From assembly GCA_031216915.1 (NCBI GenBank), contig CM062297.1:541344971-541408970 (forward strand): 64,000 nt of DNA, read 5' to 3'. Of the stretch, positions 33,314 to 44,346 are shown one piece after another (within the stretch, counting starts at the first letter, position 1; every line of letters begins with the position of its first letter). The stretch comes from Pictodentalium vernedei (taxonomy: Eukaryota; Mollusca; Scaphopoda; Dentaliida; Dentaliidae). Made by a program: the position numbers and the translations under genes. Under the pieces are notes generated by a model. It had not been told where the DNA came from and did no database searches. It worked only from the letters and a program-made list of their open reading frames with translations.

Positions 33314-33654
33314 TGTTAACCCATATATGGAACATCAGGCAAGAAATTTTAATATCTAGATATTTATACTTGTAAGTTGTATGACAAGACGAATGGCTGA
33401 AATATCCCAACAAGATGAATCGCAACAGGACGAAAACGTCTTTTTTCATTAACTATAGGGGAAATTCATGAAAAGAGATTTATAAAGTGTATAATTACGC
33501 TCTTTTGGAATGGTTGTTTCACATGTTGCAGTAGTTGCTGAGCAGTTATTAATATTTTTATTTTTCATCTCTTGATCGCCCACATTCACTGTTGAACTTG
33601 AGCAAGAGTTTATTTCCGCAGTGAGTTCAATTGTTATATCCTTAAGTCTTACTC

Positions 33655-33860
33655 TGTCAGGCAACCGCGTCGTGTACTTGAACAAGACACTTCACCCCCA
33701 TTGCCCACGTGGGTGCATGGTGGCGTTGTGTGCTAGGGTGTACTGCATGTCGATGGTGCACTTGTCTTCAACCAATGCTAGCCCTGCATGTGTGGAGTTA
33801 GTATGTAGGGGAGCTGACAGTTGCTCGTTGTTGCTTGGTGGTTCTCTCCGGGTACAAGAG
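33655..33860 (+). mobile_element. tRNA-SINE fragment (both ends missing)
   Basis: Matches the middle of the full SINE, from the 'acaagacacttcacccccat' region to 'ggttctctccgggta'. It lacks the tRNA head and the tail, and its 3' break is at a G-run (33862-33871). Confidence 0.8.
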
Positions 33861-34255
33861 GGGGGGGGGGGCACTACCTCTCGTGTTAGCACCCATCTCG
33901 CTGCTACATGGCTTGGACGATGCTGCGCATCATAATCTGTATGCCCTTAATGCAGATGCCAACAGCATGAGCGATGATAGGTGCTTTGGGTCAGGGGAGC
34001 GCCTCCCCCCCCCCCCCCCAATAAAAAAAAAAAATTGGGAAATCAGTTATTAAATGGAGACTTCTGGAGACTTTTTGGATGAAAAAATCATGTTATTTTT
34101 TGGCCGTCAGAATAATGTTTTTAGCCAGGGAGAGGTGTGCCGATCGCTTAATTGATCCAAAGCTGGTCATTATTGAATAAAAAAAACATAATTGTTTTTT
34201 GTTGAATTTGTGATCTACATGTGGTTATAATTACGATTAGGCTAAAATAATAATA

Positions 34256-35406
34256 ACAAGGGCGCACGTATCGCTGAAGCAATACAATGTCCCCTACCGG
34301 ACTAATGAGCATTAATAATTACACAAATGTTATAACCTAGATGTGATCAGCATGAATTCTGTTGAAGCATTTCAAAAAAAGTCCAGAAAACCGATGTTTT
34401 GGTGCTTTTCCATATTTCCAAATGCCATAACTCACACAAGAATAATACAATCAAAAAGAAACTCAAACTTGATCTGTAAGTCATCATTCTATAGTAGGTT
34501 ACCAAGAATGAAATCATTCGGTTGAAGCATTTCCAAAAAAAGTCCGGAAAACTATAGTATGACTGACAGACAGACGGACGGATGGACAGAGTGCAAATGA
34601 AACTTGATCTGTAGGTCATCATTCTATAGTAGGTTACCAAAAATGAAATCATTCCGTTGAAGCGTTTCCAAAAAAAAGTCCGGAAAACTAAAGTATGACC
34701 GACAGACTGACTGACAGACTGATGGATGGACAAAGTGTAAATGAAACTTGATCTGTAAGTCATTGTTCTATAGTAGGTTACCAAAAATGAAATCATTCTG
34801 TTGAAGCGTTTCCAGAAAAAGTCCGGAAAACTGATATTATGGCGCTTTTCCATATTTCCAAGGGCCATAACTCACTCAAGAATAAGGCAATCAGCATGAA
34901 ACTCAAACTTGATCTGTAAGTCATCGTTCTATAGTAGGTTACCAAAAATGAAATCATTCCATTGAAGTGTTTCCAAAAAAAGTCGGGGAAAACTGATATT
35001 TTGGCGCTTTTCCATATTTCCAAGGGCCATAAGAATAACGCAATCAGCATGAAACTCAAACTTGATCTGTAAGTCACCGTTCTATAGTATTTTACCGAAA
35101 ATGAAATCATTCCGTTGAAGCGTTTTCCAAAAAAACTCAGGAAAACTGATATTTTGGTGTTTTTCCATATTTCAAGGGCTGTAACTCACACAAGAATAAT
35201 GCAATCAGCATGAAACTCAAACTTGATCTGTAAGTCATCATTCTATAGTAGTTTACCAAAAATGAAATCATTCCGTTGAAGCATTTCCAAAAGAACTCCG
35301 GAAAACTAAAGTGTGACTGACAGACTGACACACCTACAGACTGACAGACTGAGGGATGGACAGAGTGCAAACCTATAGTCCCCTCCGGCGATGTCGGTAG
35401 GGGACT
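34256..35406 (+). mobile_element. Family F element (GTCCCCTACCG termini)
   Basis: 5' GTCCCCTACCG (34289-34299) is matched by 3' CGGTAGGGGAC (35395-35405), which forms the last arm of a hairpin. About six core units of 135-160 bp contain 'gatctgtaagtcatc' and 'gaaatcattc'. ACAGACTG-type tracts occur between units and before the 3' end. The element is followed by an A-run. Minus-strand open frames across units are repeat-derived. Confidence 0.72.
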
Positions 35407-35703
35407 AAAAATAATTGAAAATATTGATTATAGTCTCTTGTTTTTCCTCAGCCATGTCATGTGCAGAGGTGTTAAAACAGATGTTTGTTTGGAGGATAAA
35501 AGCTTCTGTTTTTTTGTCGCACCAACGAAATGTTCACACCTTGTGCAAGTAGTGGTTAATTTAATCTACATGTACTTTAATTAATCCCTTCAATCATGAT
35601 TAGTTTAATTGCATAGCCCTACAACCTAACAAATCAGTCAAATGATTTGTTACCAGAGAGAGAGAGAAGATTGTAATTAAATTTATATCTGATTTGTTTT
35701 TGT

Positions 35704-35951
35704 TTAACCCTTTACCCAACGCAGACGATATCAAAATTTATTATTTTAAATATCATTTTTTTTAATTTTTCAAAAAATTTCAACAAAACCATATCATGTG
35801 ACCCCTCATTGGAACGAGCTCAATGAGCTCGTTCAAATGAGGGGTCACATGGAATGGTTTTGTTGAAATATTTTGAGAAATTTAATTTTTTCAACTCTTA
35901 ATTTGCATATTACGCGGGCGGATGTGGATGATTCGTTAGGTAAAGGGTTAA
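35704..35951. mobile_element. TTAA-flanked MITE (piggyBac-like), 248 bp
   Basis: TTAA occurs at both ends (35704-35707 and 35948-35951). The terminal inverted repeats are CCCTTTACCCAACG and, inverted, CCCTTTACCTAACG. A central long inverted repeat (about 35750-35895) contains 'atgtgacccctcatt' and its inverse. Too short to encode a transposase. Confidence 0.85.
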
Positions 35952-36133
35952 GTAATCACCGTGGTGACCCATAAAAAGTTCCAGCACAGTCAAACTGGCT
36001 GATTAGTCTATTTTTAGCACAACTGTTACATAACAGCAGTCAGCAATACTGGTGTTAGTTTTAAATGAGAGGTACAGAGAGAGAACAAAACCTTCTGCTT
36101 GATATGCAGGCTTCAATTCTCAAGAGAGTTTTA

Positions 36134-36256
36134 AAAAAATAATGCAAAACACAAAGCGTTGTTGTTGAAAGAAAGGCTGGTTGTTCTGTATTGGCACAAT
36201 ACAGTACATGCTGCTTTTCTTTCATCAACAACACCTTGTGTTTCGCATTATTTTTT
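36134..36256. repeat. Inverted repeat, arms about 43 bp
   Basis: The left arm, starting 'aaaaaataatgcaaaacaca', is mirrored at the right end with few mismatches. A small inner hairpin around 'tgtattggcacaatacag' lies in the loop. Possibly a MITE; no target duplication was recognised. Confidence 0.7.
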
Positions 36257-37091
36257 CGCCCGATACCATTAGGGGACTGTCTCCCAAACTGATTCCTTAA
36301 CCCTGTAACATAATCAGCTAATAAAAAATAGAACCTTTGCTGAAATAAGACTTACACAGCCTGTAACTATTTCAATGAAATCATGAAAATATGGGTGTCA
36401 TTGGAACAGTGAAACTGAATCAATTCAAATTACATCCATTATTATGTACATTTATTCACATTTATGATACATTTTTTTCAGTTGACACTGTACTAATCAC
36501 ATTAGTATTTTGTGTTGCAGTGTTGTTAATCACCTCATGCAACTATTGTTTAATAGACCAGAAGGCATGTCATGGCTATTAGAGCAGTTGGTTGGAGAAA
36601 ACAATAGGATTAAATATAAAGTGTCAAAGTCATAAAAATAAGAAAACAATTTATTCCCTTTTCAGTCTTACTGGCATCATTGGTTGGATATGATGAGAGG
36701 ATTCCAATAAATGATACCATTGGCTGGCTTTATAATCACAGGAAAAATACACACTGAATGATTTCAAAGTATCTGTGAAAACACAAATTAACTGTGTTTA
36801 TATCATGTTTAAATATATTATAATTTATTTAATGATTTGCTCAAAACACATGTTAAACATTTCCAGTACCTCAATTGTAATAAAAAAGGAATAAAAAAGT
36901 ACTAAATATTACTCAGTTATTTTTCCGACTATTATATTATATTATTTGTAATAAAAAAAAATTCTATCACTTATTACTTTATATTACTTCAAAAACTGTA
37001 ATATATTATATTATATTACTTATTATATTACCCCAGCCCTGACCTGCACTGTAGAATAAAGCCCAAATATGAGCTTCTAGCACTCTACCAA
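36257..37091. other. No gene recognised
   Basis: AT-rich anonymous sequence with TATTA-type low complexity near 36920-37030. It ends in a lone terminus related to the TTAA MITE ('ctagcactctaccaattaa', 37073-37095). Confidence 0.5.
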
Positions 37092-37401
37092 TTAACTGGT
37101 AGAGTGCCAAATTATTATTCAAAGGTGATTTGTAACGCAGGTATTATTTTTCAAAGGTACCATGCTTCAAGCAAAAGGAGAACCAGTTTAGTAAGATTTT
37201 ATTCATAAACAATTGTTTTTACAATTTCTTGGAGAGTGCCTCTTAGCACTCTCCAATAAATTGTAATAAAACAATTTTATTCAAACATTTTGTGTGTTTC
37301 AACTGCTGAGCAAATGAGGTAATGAATACAGTTCCACTAAAGTGGCTTTCAGCACTTTCCAGTAGAGCCCTGATAGTGGCTTCTAGCACTCAACCAGTTA
37401 A
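37092..37401. mobile_element. TTAA-flanked MITE, relative of 12645-12894
   Basis: TTAA occurs at 37092-37095 and 37398-37401. The left terminus CTGGTAGAGTGCC and the inverted right terminus CTGGTTGAGTGCTAGAAG match the copy in the DIRS element. A central hairpin at about 37231-37260 ('ggagagtgcctcttagcac') matches that copy's palindrome. Confidence 0.7.
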
Positions 37402-37855
37402 TGAGGTTTGATAGGAAGAGGTGTCAACCAATACAAGACCTCCCAACACACAAAAAAATTTGTGATAGCATTAGAGCGGTAACCTTAATAGTAACAGGTT
37501 CATTAGGTTGCAGACTTTTGGTATCAAGCAAATAAACTAAGAAATCTTCAATCTGAGCAATGGATGGATGTTTGGGTTGCTGAAAGTGAAGTAGGTCATA
37601 TTTAATTGTTCAGAATATTTTAGGTTAAAATAATTTCTATATTCATCATACTTACCACTGGCCCAGACATTCTAGCTTGCTCTATTCGAAGAATTCAAGT
37701 CAAACACTTTTTTTGAACCCCCAACCCCCTAAAAACTAAGCCAAAGTAACAAAAATAGAGTCCTGTATGGTACTCCATACATGATGTCTGGGCAGTGGAG
37801 AGATCCAGGAACTGCCATCCATTTCCGATGCTACTAAACACCGAACACTAATAAA
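37402..37855. other. No gene recognised
   Basis: Anonymous sequence between the MITE and the family D element. It includes 'catacttaccactggccc' near 37657, a phrase related to the inverted repeat at 45876-45950, and 'ctactaaacaccgaacac' near 37831, related to the L repeats at 42.4-45.8 kb. Confidence 0.45.
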
Positions 37856-37943
37856 ACTTAGATGTGAGTCTTCCATGGAAGACGTGTGTCACCTGCACTA
37901 TATTTTAATAGCGTGTCTTTAAATATTTACCTCAAACCTTGTT

Positions 37944-38190
37944 TGTTAATATTTGAGGATTTCCTGCAATCAGTTAATTAACTGATCCAACCATCATTCC
38001 TAATATTTTGACATTGTGTGAAATGTTCCTGAATTCAGTTCAGCATATGATCCAGGTTCCATTCCATGTTTTGGGAGTACCAGTGTATCTAGTGACTGAG
38101 AAGGAGGCTAAAAAGAAATCACATGTGTGAAGGAAATATGGTGGACAGCATCAGTGATTAGAGGTCAGCTGTAATTATTAGTAAGTAACA
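37944..38190 (+). repeat. Copia 5' LTR
   Basis: 247 bp, TGTTAAT...TAACA. It differs from the 3' LTR by A/G (in 'ttcctgcaatc') and G/C (in 'gcatcagtgatt'). Confidence 0.95.
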
Positions 38191-38191
38191 T

Positions 38192-38208
38192 TGGTAGCAG
38201 AGCAATGG
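38192..38208 (+). promoter_or_regulatory. Copia primer-binding site (initiator tRNA-Met type)
   Basis: TGGTAGCAGAG starts one base after the LTR and matches the complement of the 3' end of animal initiator tRNA-Met over 11 bases. The continuation CAATGG differs from the tRNA complement by about one inserted base. The ATG of gag (38205) lies within this stretch, so primer site and start codon overlap. Confidence 0.8.
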
Positions 38209-38753
38209 CACATTACTACAAGATTCCACCACCATTTAAGGAGGATTTGAGTTATGATACTTGGAAGAATGAAATTAAAATTTGGACACTTGTGACAGAT
38301 TTAGCTCCCAAGAAAATTGCTCCTGCTGTTGCGGTTGCATTGACTCTTGATGAAAGTGAATTGAATTCAGAGGATGGACTAAGTGTATTATTTAACTCTT
38401 TAGATAAAGTGTACAAAAAAGATTCTATAGATTGTGCATATGAGGCATACAGCAATTTTGAACAGTTTAAAAAAACACAAAAAATGACAATGACGGATTA
38501 CATTACAGAGTTTGAGATAAGATACAAGAAATCTAATAAGTACGATATGACATTATCAGATGCAGTACAGGCGTTTAAATTATTAGATAATGCTAATCTT
38601 GGAACTAAAGATAGGCATCTTGTACTTACTGCCTGTTCAACTACTACATTTGAAAGTATGAAGTCTGCACTGAAACGTATCTTTGGTGACACTCATGGTC
38701 TAAGTTCAGCTGTTAATGCAGAAACTGCATCAGTCTGCTATGAAAACACATAG
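38205..38753 (+). pseudogene. gag: Copia Gag, capsid part (ends at in-frame TAG)
   Basis: 182 residues starting directly after the primer-binding site. Copia-type Gag features include 'FKEDLSYDTWKNEIKIW' near the N-terminus, 'AYEAYSNFEQFKKTQKMT' near residue 85 and 'MTLSDAVQAFKLLDNANL' near residue 115. Gag forms the cytoplasmic virus-like particle. The frame ends at TAG (38751-38753), before the nucleocapsid zinc knuckle, which continues in the same frame. The stop is either a nonsense mutation or, less likely, a readthrough site, since Copia Gag normally includes the knuckle. Confidence 0.85.
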
Positions 38754-40487
38754 AGTGTGTGTTTTACTGACAGGAAACCTTCAAGTAAATTTAGAAGCAA
38801 TCTTCGAGGGACAAACCCCCTTAACAAGTTTGGAAAAAGAACAAGGTGTGCTATTTGCGAATCCGTATTCCACTCGGCAAAAGCCTGTCCACACAAAGAC
38901 AAAAGTCAAAATGTAAATGTGTTTGAAACAGAATTATCTGAGAAAATGGAATCTGTAAATATAACATTATATAATAATGATTTGAGTAAAAATGAAATCT
39001 TCATGTCGGAGTCATTTGGAGCTGCTGTGATCGATACAGCATGTACCAAAACTGTTTGTGGACAAGTTTGGTTAGATAATTATACAGACCGTCTATCTGA
39101 AAAAGAAAGAAATAGTATTGTAAGGTCTTCAAGTATTCAAAACTTCAGATTTGGGGATGGAAGTCATGTATCTGCAACAGAAAATGTTGTAATTCCGGCA
39201 CAAATTGGGACTACGAAGTGTAAGATATCTACAGAAGTTGTTGATTGCAACATACCATTATTATTGAGTAAAGCATCTTTGAAAAAGGCAAATACTATTT
39301 TGAATACCAGTAATGATACAGCTGAAATTTTGGGAGATACAATTGATCTTGAATTTACATCAAGTGGACATTATTGTGTGAATTTGTTAAATGGAAGAAA
39401 TGAAAAAACTGATCAAAGCCGAGAAAATGCAAACATTACATCAGAGGACATTCTAAAAGTGAATATTGACACAGATATTTGTGATAAAAAAATGATTGTT
39501 AAGTTGCATAAACAATTCGGACATGCATCTTCAGATCGACTTATTTCATTATTAAAAGATGCTGGAAATGTTGGAAATGACTTGAACAAAATGATTATAG
39601 AAACTATAAAAGAGTGTGAAACTTGTGCCCAGTTTACACATACACCTCCAAAGCCTGCTGTTTCATTACCGCTTGCTCATTATTTTGATGAAGTTGTTGC
39701 GATGGATCTACATGAAGTAAAACATTCCATTTGGATTTTTCATATAATTGACTTATTTTCAAGATTTAGTGCTGGCTGTTTAATTAAGAGCAAACAATCC
39801 AGTGTGATTGCCAAAAATGTTTTACTAGTTTGGATAAGTGTGCATGGACCACCAAAGAGCTGCCTCACAGACAATGGGCGGGAATCCAACAATTCCGAAT
39901 TTCAAGATTTAGCGGAGAACTTTAACATTAATGTAAAAACAACGGCGGCTGAAAGCCCATGGAGTAATGGCATCGTTGAGAGGCATAATGGTGTTTTATC
40001 AGAAATATTTTTGAAACTGTTAGATGATTCTTGGTGTGCAAAAGACATGGAGTCAGCATTAGCCTGGGCTTTTAATGCAAAGAATACATTGAATAATGTG
40101 AATGGATTTAGCCCACATCAGTTGGTATATGGACAAAATCCCAGTTTACCATCTGTCTTCTTTGACAGGCTTCCTGCTTTGGAAGGCAAAACAACAAGTG
40201 AGCATGTGGCCGTTCATTTATCATCTTTACATTCTGCCCGTAAAGCTTTCATTGAGGCCGAGTCATCAGAAAAAATCCGCAGGGCTCTCAGAAAACAAAC
40301 AAGATGCTATGACTCATACAGTACAGGTGATAAGGTCTTTTATAAGAGGCTAGATTCAAACAAATGGAAAGGACCTTCAACTGTAATAGGTCAAGACGGT
40401 CAAGTTGTATTCATAAGACACGGTGGAACCTACATCCGTGTTCACAAATGTGGACTCACCAAAACAACAACATCGGTCTCGGGATGA
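38754..40487 (+). pseudogene. pol: Copia nucleocapsid knuckle, protease and integrase
   Basis: In the same frame as gag. Numbered from 38757, a CX2CX4HX4C knuckle lies at residues 31-44. The protease active site is Asp-Thr-Ala at 93-95 ('AVIDTACTKTVCG'), the variant seen in some animal Copia elements. The integrase zinc-binding residues are His251, His256, Cys287 and Cys290. The integrase core has Asp317, Asp372 and Glu408, with exactly 35 residues between the last two. The C-terminal integrase region runs to TGA at 40485-40487. Catalytic residues are all present; the defect is the flanking stops and the missing RT downstream. Confidence 0.9.
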
Positions 40488-41414
40488 GCTCTATCTGATA
40501 TTAACTCCTACGATGGTACTGTTGAACCTACTGAAGCTGATAAAGAGAATTTAGTAATTTCTGATGAAGATACTCAAGAGGAAGAGTCGGGACAAATTTC
40601 AGATTCATTTTCTAGAGATGAATTGAATGGAAATATGAAATGTCTTCATCCTATTACAATAAATAAAGAGAGACTTAAACAAAAAAACGGTTTATTAAAT
40701 AAAGAAGAAACAGATGTTATGAGGTCTAAAATAGGACTGATTCTGTGGGTTGCTGGACAAACAAGACCGGACATCATGTTTGATGCGTCAATCTTAGCCT
40801 CTTCACTCAACAATGCTACAGTGAAAGACATGCTTGAAATAAATAAGGTAATCAAGAAAATAAAATCGTGCTCTGTAAGTTTAAAGTTTCACCAACTTGG
40901 GGATGAAAGAGCTTGCAAGCTGATGATATATAGTGATGCATCTTTTGGAAATTTAAGTGATGGGAAAAGTCAGGGCGGTTACGTTATTATGTTGATTGGT
41001 TCTAATGGTTTTGTCTCACCTCTTACATGGCAGTCAAAAAAAATTCACCGAGTTGTTAGAAGTACACTTGCTGCTGAGGCTTTGGCATTATCCGATGCAG
41101 TAGACACGGGAATTTACCTTGCTCAGATATACACAGAAATTATGTATGGTCATGTTGAGCCAGAATTGTTGCCGATTGAATGCATAACAGACAATCATTC
41201 TTTATTTGATACTATTCATACAAATAACCAGGTTTGCGAAAAACGCCTGAGAGTTGAAATTGCAGGAATAAAAGAATTGATGGCATCAAAGCAAATCTCT
41301 TCTGTGAAATGGAGTGAAACTAAATTACAACTTGCTGATTGTCTCACAAAAAAGGGTTCATCCTCATTACTCTTGTTGAAGCTGTTAGAGGATGGAAAAT
41401 TTGAAATTGAATAA
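40488..41414 (+). pseudogene. pol: Copia RT thumb remnant and RNase H
   Basis: Continues in the same frame after the TGA. There is a short acidic linker, then a segment typical of the end of Copia RT ('MRSKIGLILWVAGQTRPDI', near residue 35 if numbered from 40623). RNase H follows, with Asp105, Glu152, Asp190 and Asp239 (last in 'LQLADCLTK'). Between the integrase and this point only about 70 residues remain, where Copia elements have the RT fingers and palm with the YVDD box. That part is deleted without changing frame. RNase H would remove the RNA strand during reverse transcription. Confidence 0.88.
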
Positions 41415-41507
41415 TAATAATAAGCAACACTGAACATGTATATAATGTATAAAGGACTACATCTTATGTTTTTGTGTGTAAATAAGCTACATGTATTTTC
41501 ATAGTCT

Positions 41508-41547
41508 AAAAAAAAAAAGAAAAAAAAAAAAAGAAAGAAAGAGGAAA
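41508..41547 (+). other. Copia polypurine tract
   Basis: An uninterrupted A/G stretch of about 40 bp ending AAGAGGAAA immediately before the 3' LTR. It is the expected primer for plus-strand synthesis. Confidence 0.88.
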
Positions 41548-41794
41548 TGTTAATATTTGAGGATTTCCTGCGATCAGTTAATTAACTGATCCAACCATCA
41601 TTCCTAATATTTTGACATTGTGTGAAATGTTCCTGAATTCAGTTCAGCATATGATCCAGGTTCCATTCCATGTTTTGGGAGTACCAGTGTATCTAGTGAC
41701 TGAGAAGGAGGCTAAAAAGAAATCACATGTGTGAAGGAAATATGGTGGACAGCATCACTGATTAGAGGTCAGCTGTAATTATTAGTAAGTAACA
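41548..41794 (+). repeat. Copia 3' LTR
   Basis: 247 bp, two differences from the 5' LTR, followed by the duplicated target TTGTT (41795-41799). Confidence 0.95.
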
Positions 41795-42404
41795 TTGTTA
41801 ATCAAGTTCTTCTAGGTAACTTATATGGAATTCCAAGTCGAAAAAGGGACATAACTCTGAAAAAATGTGTGGATGATAACGGTTGTATGTGGATATCCTT
41901 TCCCCCATCCTGGTTCATGTGCATACCAAATTTTCATTAAAATCTGCCTGACAATGACTGAGATATATACACTCCAAGGCGTTTCAGACAGAATTCTAAG
42001 TTGAAAAGGGGCATAACTCTGGAAAAAATACAGCGGATCAAAAAATAAAATAGGAGGTGCACAATGCCATTATGTGATAAAGAATCACTGAAAGTTTCTT
42101 CAAAATCCATTCATAGGTTAAAGAGGAGTGGCGGATAAGTGAAAGTGTGACGCGGACGACGCGGACGACGTGGACGACGCAAGACGACAAAAGTAATCCC
42201 TATATGTCGCTCCCCACTTCGTGGGGCAGGCGACACAATATTATGTGATAAAGAATCACTGAAAGTTTCATCAAAATCCATTCATAGGTTAAAGAGGAGT
42301 GGCGGATAAGAGAAAGTGTGACGCGGAAGACGACGTGAATGACGCAAGACGACAAAAGTAATCCCTACATATCGCTCCCCACTTCGTGGGGCAGGCGACA
42401 CAAT

Positions 42405-42945
42405 TATATTGTTGATATATTGAGGTATAAATATCATATCTTTAAAGTTTCAAGTGGATATGTGCACTTAAAGTGATTTTATTAACTTTTTTCTTCCAAC
42501 CATCAACTCGGTTAGATTCTTGTGGTCAGTGTTTACTACCCTTCAGGAACACAAATAAAATTATAGGACAAGCGTACAATAAAGTTGATATATTGTTGAT
42601 ATATTAGTAGATTGGGGTATAAATATCATATTTTTAAAGTTTAAAGTGGATCCATTCACTTACAAGTGATTTTATTAACTTTTATCTTTTATATATCGGC
42701 TTTGTTAGATTCTTGTGTTTGGTGTTTAGTAGCCTTCACAGTGTTACTAAACACAACTGAACACAAATAAGATCATGGGACAAGTGTCAAGTTAAGTTGA
42801 TATACTGGTAGATTTGGGTATAAATGTCATATACTTCAACTTTCAAGTGGATCTGTTCACTTAAAATGATTTTATTAACCCTTTTCTTCCAACTAGCGGC
42901 TCGGTTAGATTCTTGTGTTTAGTAGCTTTCACGAACACAAAATGG
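42405..42945 (+). repeat. Repeat L, three tandem units of about 195 bp
   Basis: Units marked by 'gattttattaact' near 42476, 42668 and 42868, and by 'gttagattcttgtg'. The same units occur inverted at 45435-45805, with a short piece at about 44299-44365. Confidence 0.72.
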
Positions 42946-43040
42946 GCTGAGCTTTGGTGACCTATTGTTTGCCCCCCTATACTTGATTCAGGTAACTCGT
43001 TAGGTACCGGGTAACCTAAATATATATGGTAATTGATGAC

Positions 43041-43550
43041 TAATATTTGTCTCGCTTTGACCAACTGAGGAAGCAGAAATTTAATCTTGATCGCAGCATC
43101 CTTGAAAAAATATACTTTGCCTTCGTTAGGACTCTACTAGAATACACTGATGCTGTCTGGGATAATTGTTCAGCAGCTCAAGTCGCCGAGCTGGAGAAAA
43201 TATAGATCGCAGCCGCTAGGATCGTTACCAGGGCAACCATCAGTTGTAGCAAGTCTCTGCTTTATTCCGAAACACGTTGGGACTCTCTACAAGACAAACG
43301 CCGCAAACATAAGCTGTTGCAGTATTTCAAAATGTATCACCGCATGTCGCCCTTATTTATTGTCAATAAAGTTCCACCAATCGTCTCATCGTCAAATCTA
43401 TTGCTTAATCTCCGGTCATGTCATAACCACAGAGTTCCTTTTTGTCGGACTCAATTGTATCAGTCGTCTTTTATCCCCGAGTGTCACTGATCAATTGAAC
43501 AAACTGCCTTTATTTATCTGTCCGCGAGAGAACTCATCACTGATTAATTT
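43041..43550 (+). pseudogene. Non-LTR retrotransposon, region C-terminal to RT
   Basis: One frame beginning near 43050 reads a segment typical of the post-RT part of Jockey/CR1-group LINEs: 'FVRTLLEYTDAVWDNCS', then an in-frame TAG (43204-43206), 'IAAARIVT' and 'KHKLLQYFKMYHRMSPLFI'. It meets a TGA near 43487. A 16-G run (43554-43569) follows. RT itself is absent, so this is a 5'-truncated remnant. Confidence 0.82.
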
Positions 43551-43569
43551 CAAGGGGGGGGGGGGGGGG

Positions 43570-44298
43570 TTGGTTGGCTAGCTAATTTTATTTTTATGTT
43601 TTATTTCTCCAGAATAAAAAAAAACTAGATTGTAGTGAAATTACAACACACAAGACCCTTCAAGCTTACCAGGCAATGTTGAGACCCAATATGGCCTCAA
43701 GTGTGAGATAAGTACAGAAATATCAGCAGTTAAAAAATATCGAATACATAAAAGATTGATGATGAAACGTCAGAATAGACAATGCTGAGACCTTATTGAT
43801 GCTCGTGTGCAAGATAAGTACAGAAAGTAAAGCACTGAAAATTATTACCCACAAAAAAGATTGATGACAAAACATCACAAAAGGTAATGCCAAGACCCAA
43901 TAAGGGCTCGAGTGATTACTCTAAAATCATTTGGGTTAAAAATCACCCCAAATCAACTAGACTGATCAACTCAGTTGATTTGGGTTTATTTTTTAGACAA
44001 CTGATTTTAGAGGGTGAGATAAGAACAGAAAGTACACCACTTAAAAAATGTTACCTATATAAAATATTGATGACAAAACATCACAAAGGCAGTGTAAATC
44101 TACACAGGGAAAAAAAGCAATTTTAAACCAGCCATGTTTGGGCACGCCGGTCTAAAATCTGGGTAAATGATGACAGGAATTGTCTTTGAAATGGTTGTAG
44201 ACCCGAAAAGCATCAGAGAACTCAGGCTTTCACTTTGCAGTGACGCCAATGCGATTGCCTTCATCGTAATCCTTAATTATTATTTGGCAAATATCACC
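43570..44298. other. No gene recognised; nested inverted repeat 43919-44011
   Basis: Three diverged units with 'gatgacaaaacatcac' and 'aagtacagaaa' phrases suggest an old tandem repeat of about 120-150 bp. An inverted repeat (outer arms ctctaaaatca / tgattttagag, inner arms around ccaaatcaact) spans 43919-44011. Confidence 0.5.
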
Positions 44299-44346
44299 AA
44301 GAGGTGTGAAAGCTACTAAACACCAAACACAAGAATCTAACAGAAT

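Larger units (their letters stand above)
37944..41794 (+). mobile_element. Ty1/copia LTR retrotransposon, recent, internally deleted
   Basis: Two 247-bp LTRs (37944-38190 and 41548-41794) differ at only two positions. Each begins TGTTA and ends TAACA. The 5-bp target duplication TTGTT is intact at 37939-37943 and 41795-41799. A primer-binding site follows the 5' LTR and a polypurine tract precedes the 3' LTR. Domain order is gag, protease, integrase, RNase H, which is Copia order with integrase before RNase H. The reverse transcriptase fingers/palm are missing, and two in-frame stops split the single reading frame. The element is therefore non-autonomous but inserted recently. Confidence 0.95.
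37856..42402 (+). mobile_element. Family D element containing a nested Ty1/copia insertion
   Basis: The 5' end has palindrome GTCTTCCATGGAAGAC (37868-37883) and TGTCACCTGC (37887-37896). The D sequence is broken at TTGTT by the copia element and resumes at 41795. It continues through a GACGCGGACGACG-rich tract to the 3' hairpin ending GGGGCAGGCGACAC (about 42236). A second copy of the 3' module follows directly, ending at about 42402. D existed before the copia element inserted. Confidence 0.82.

Noticed and set aside
33184-33449. Polyproline/polyglycine protein
   Set aside because: Produced by translation of a 34-C homopolymer with flanking low-complexity sequence.
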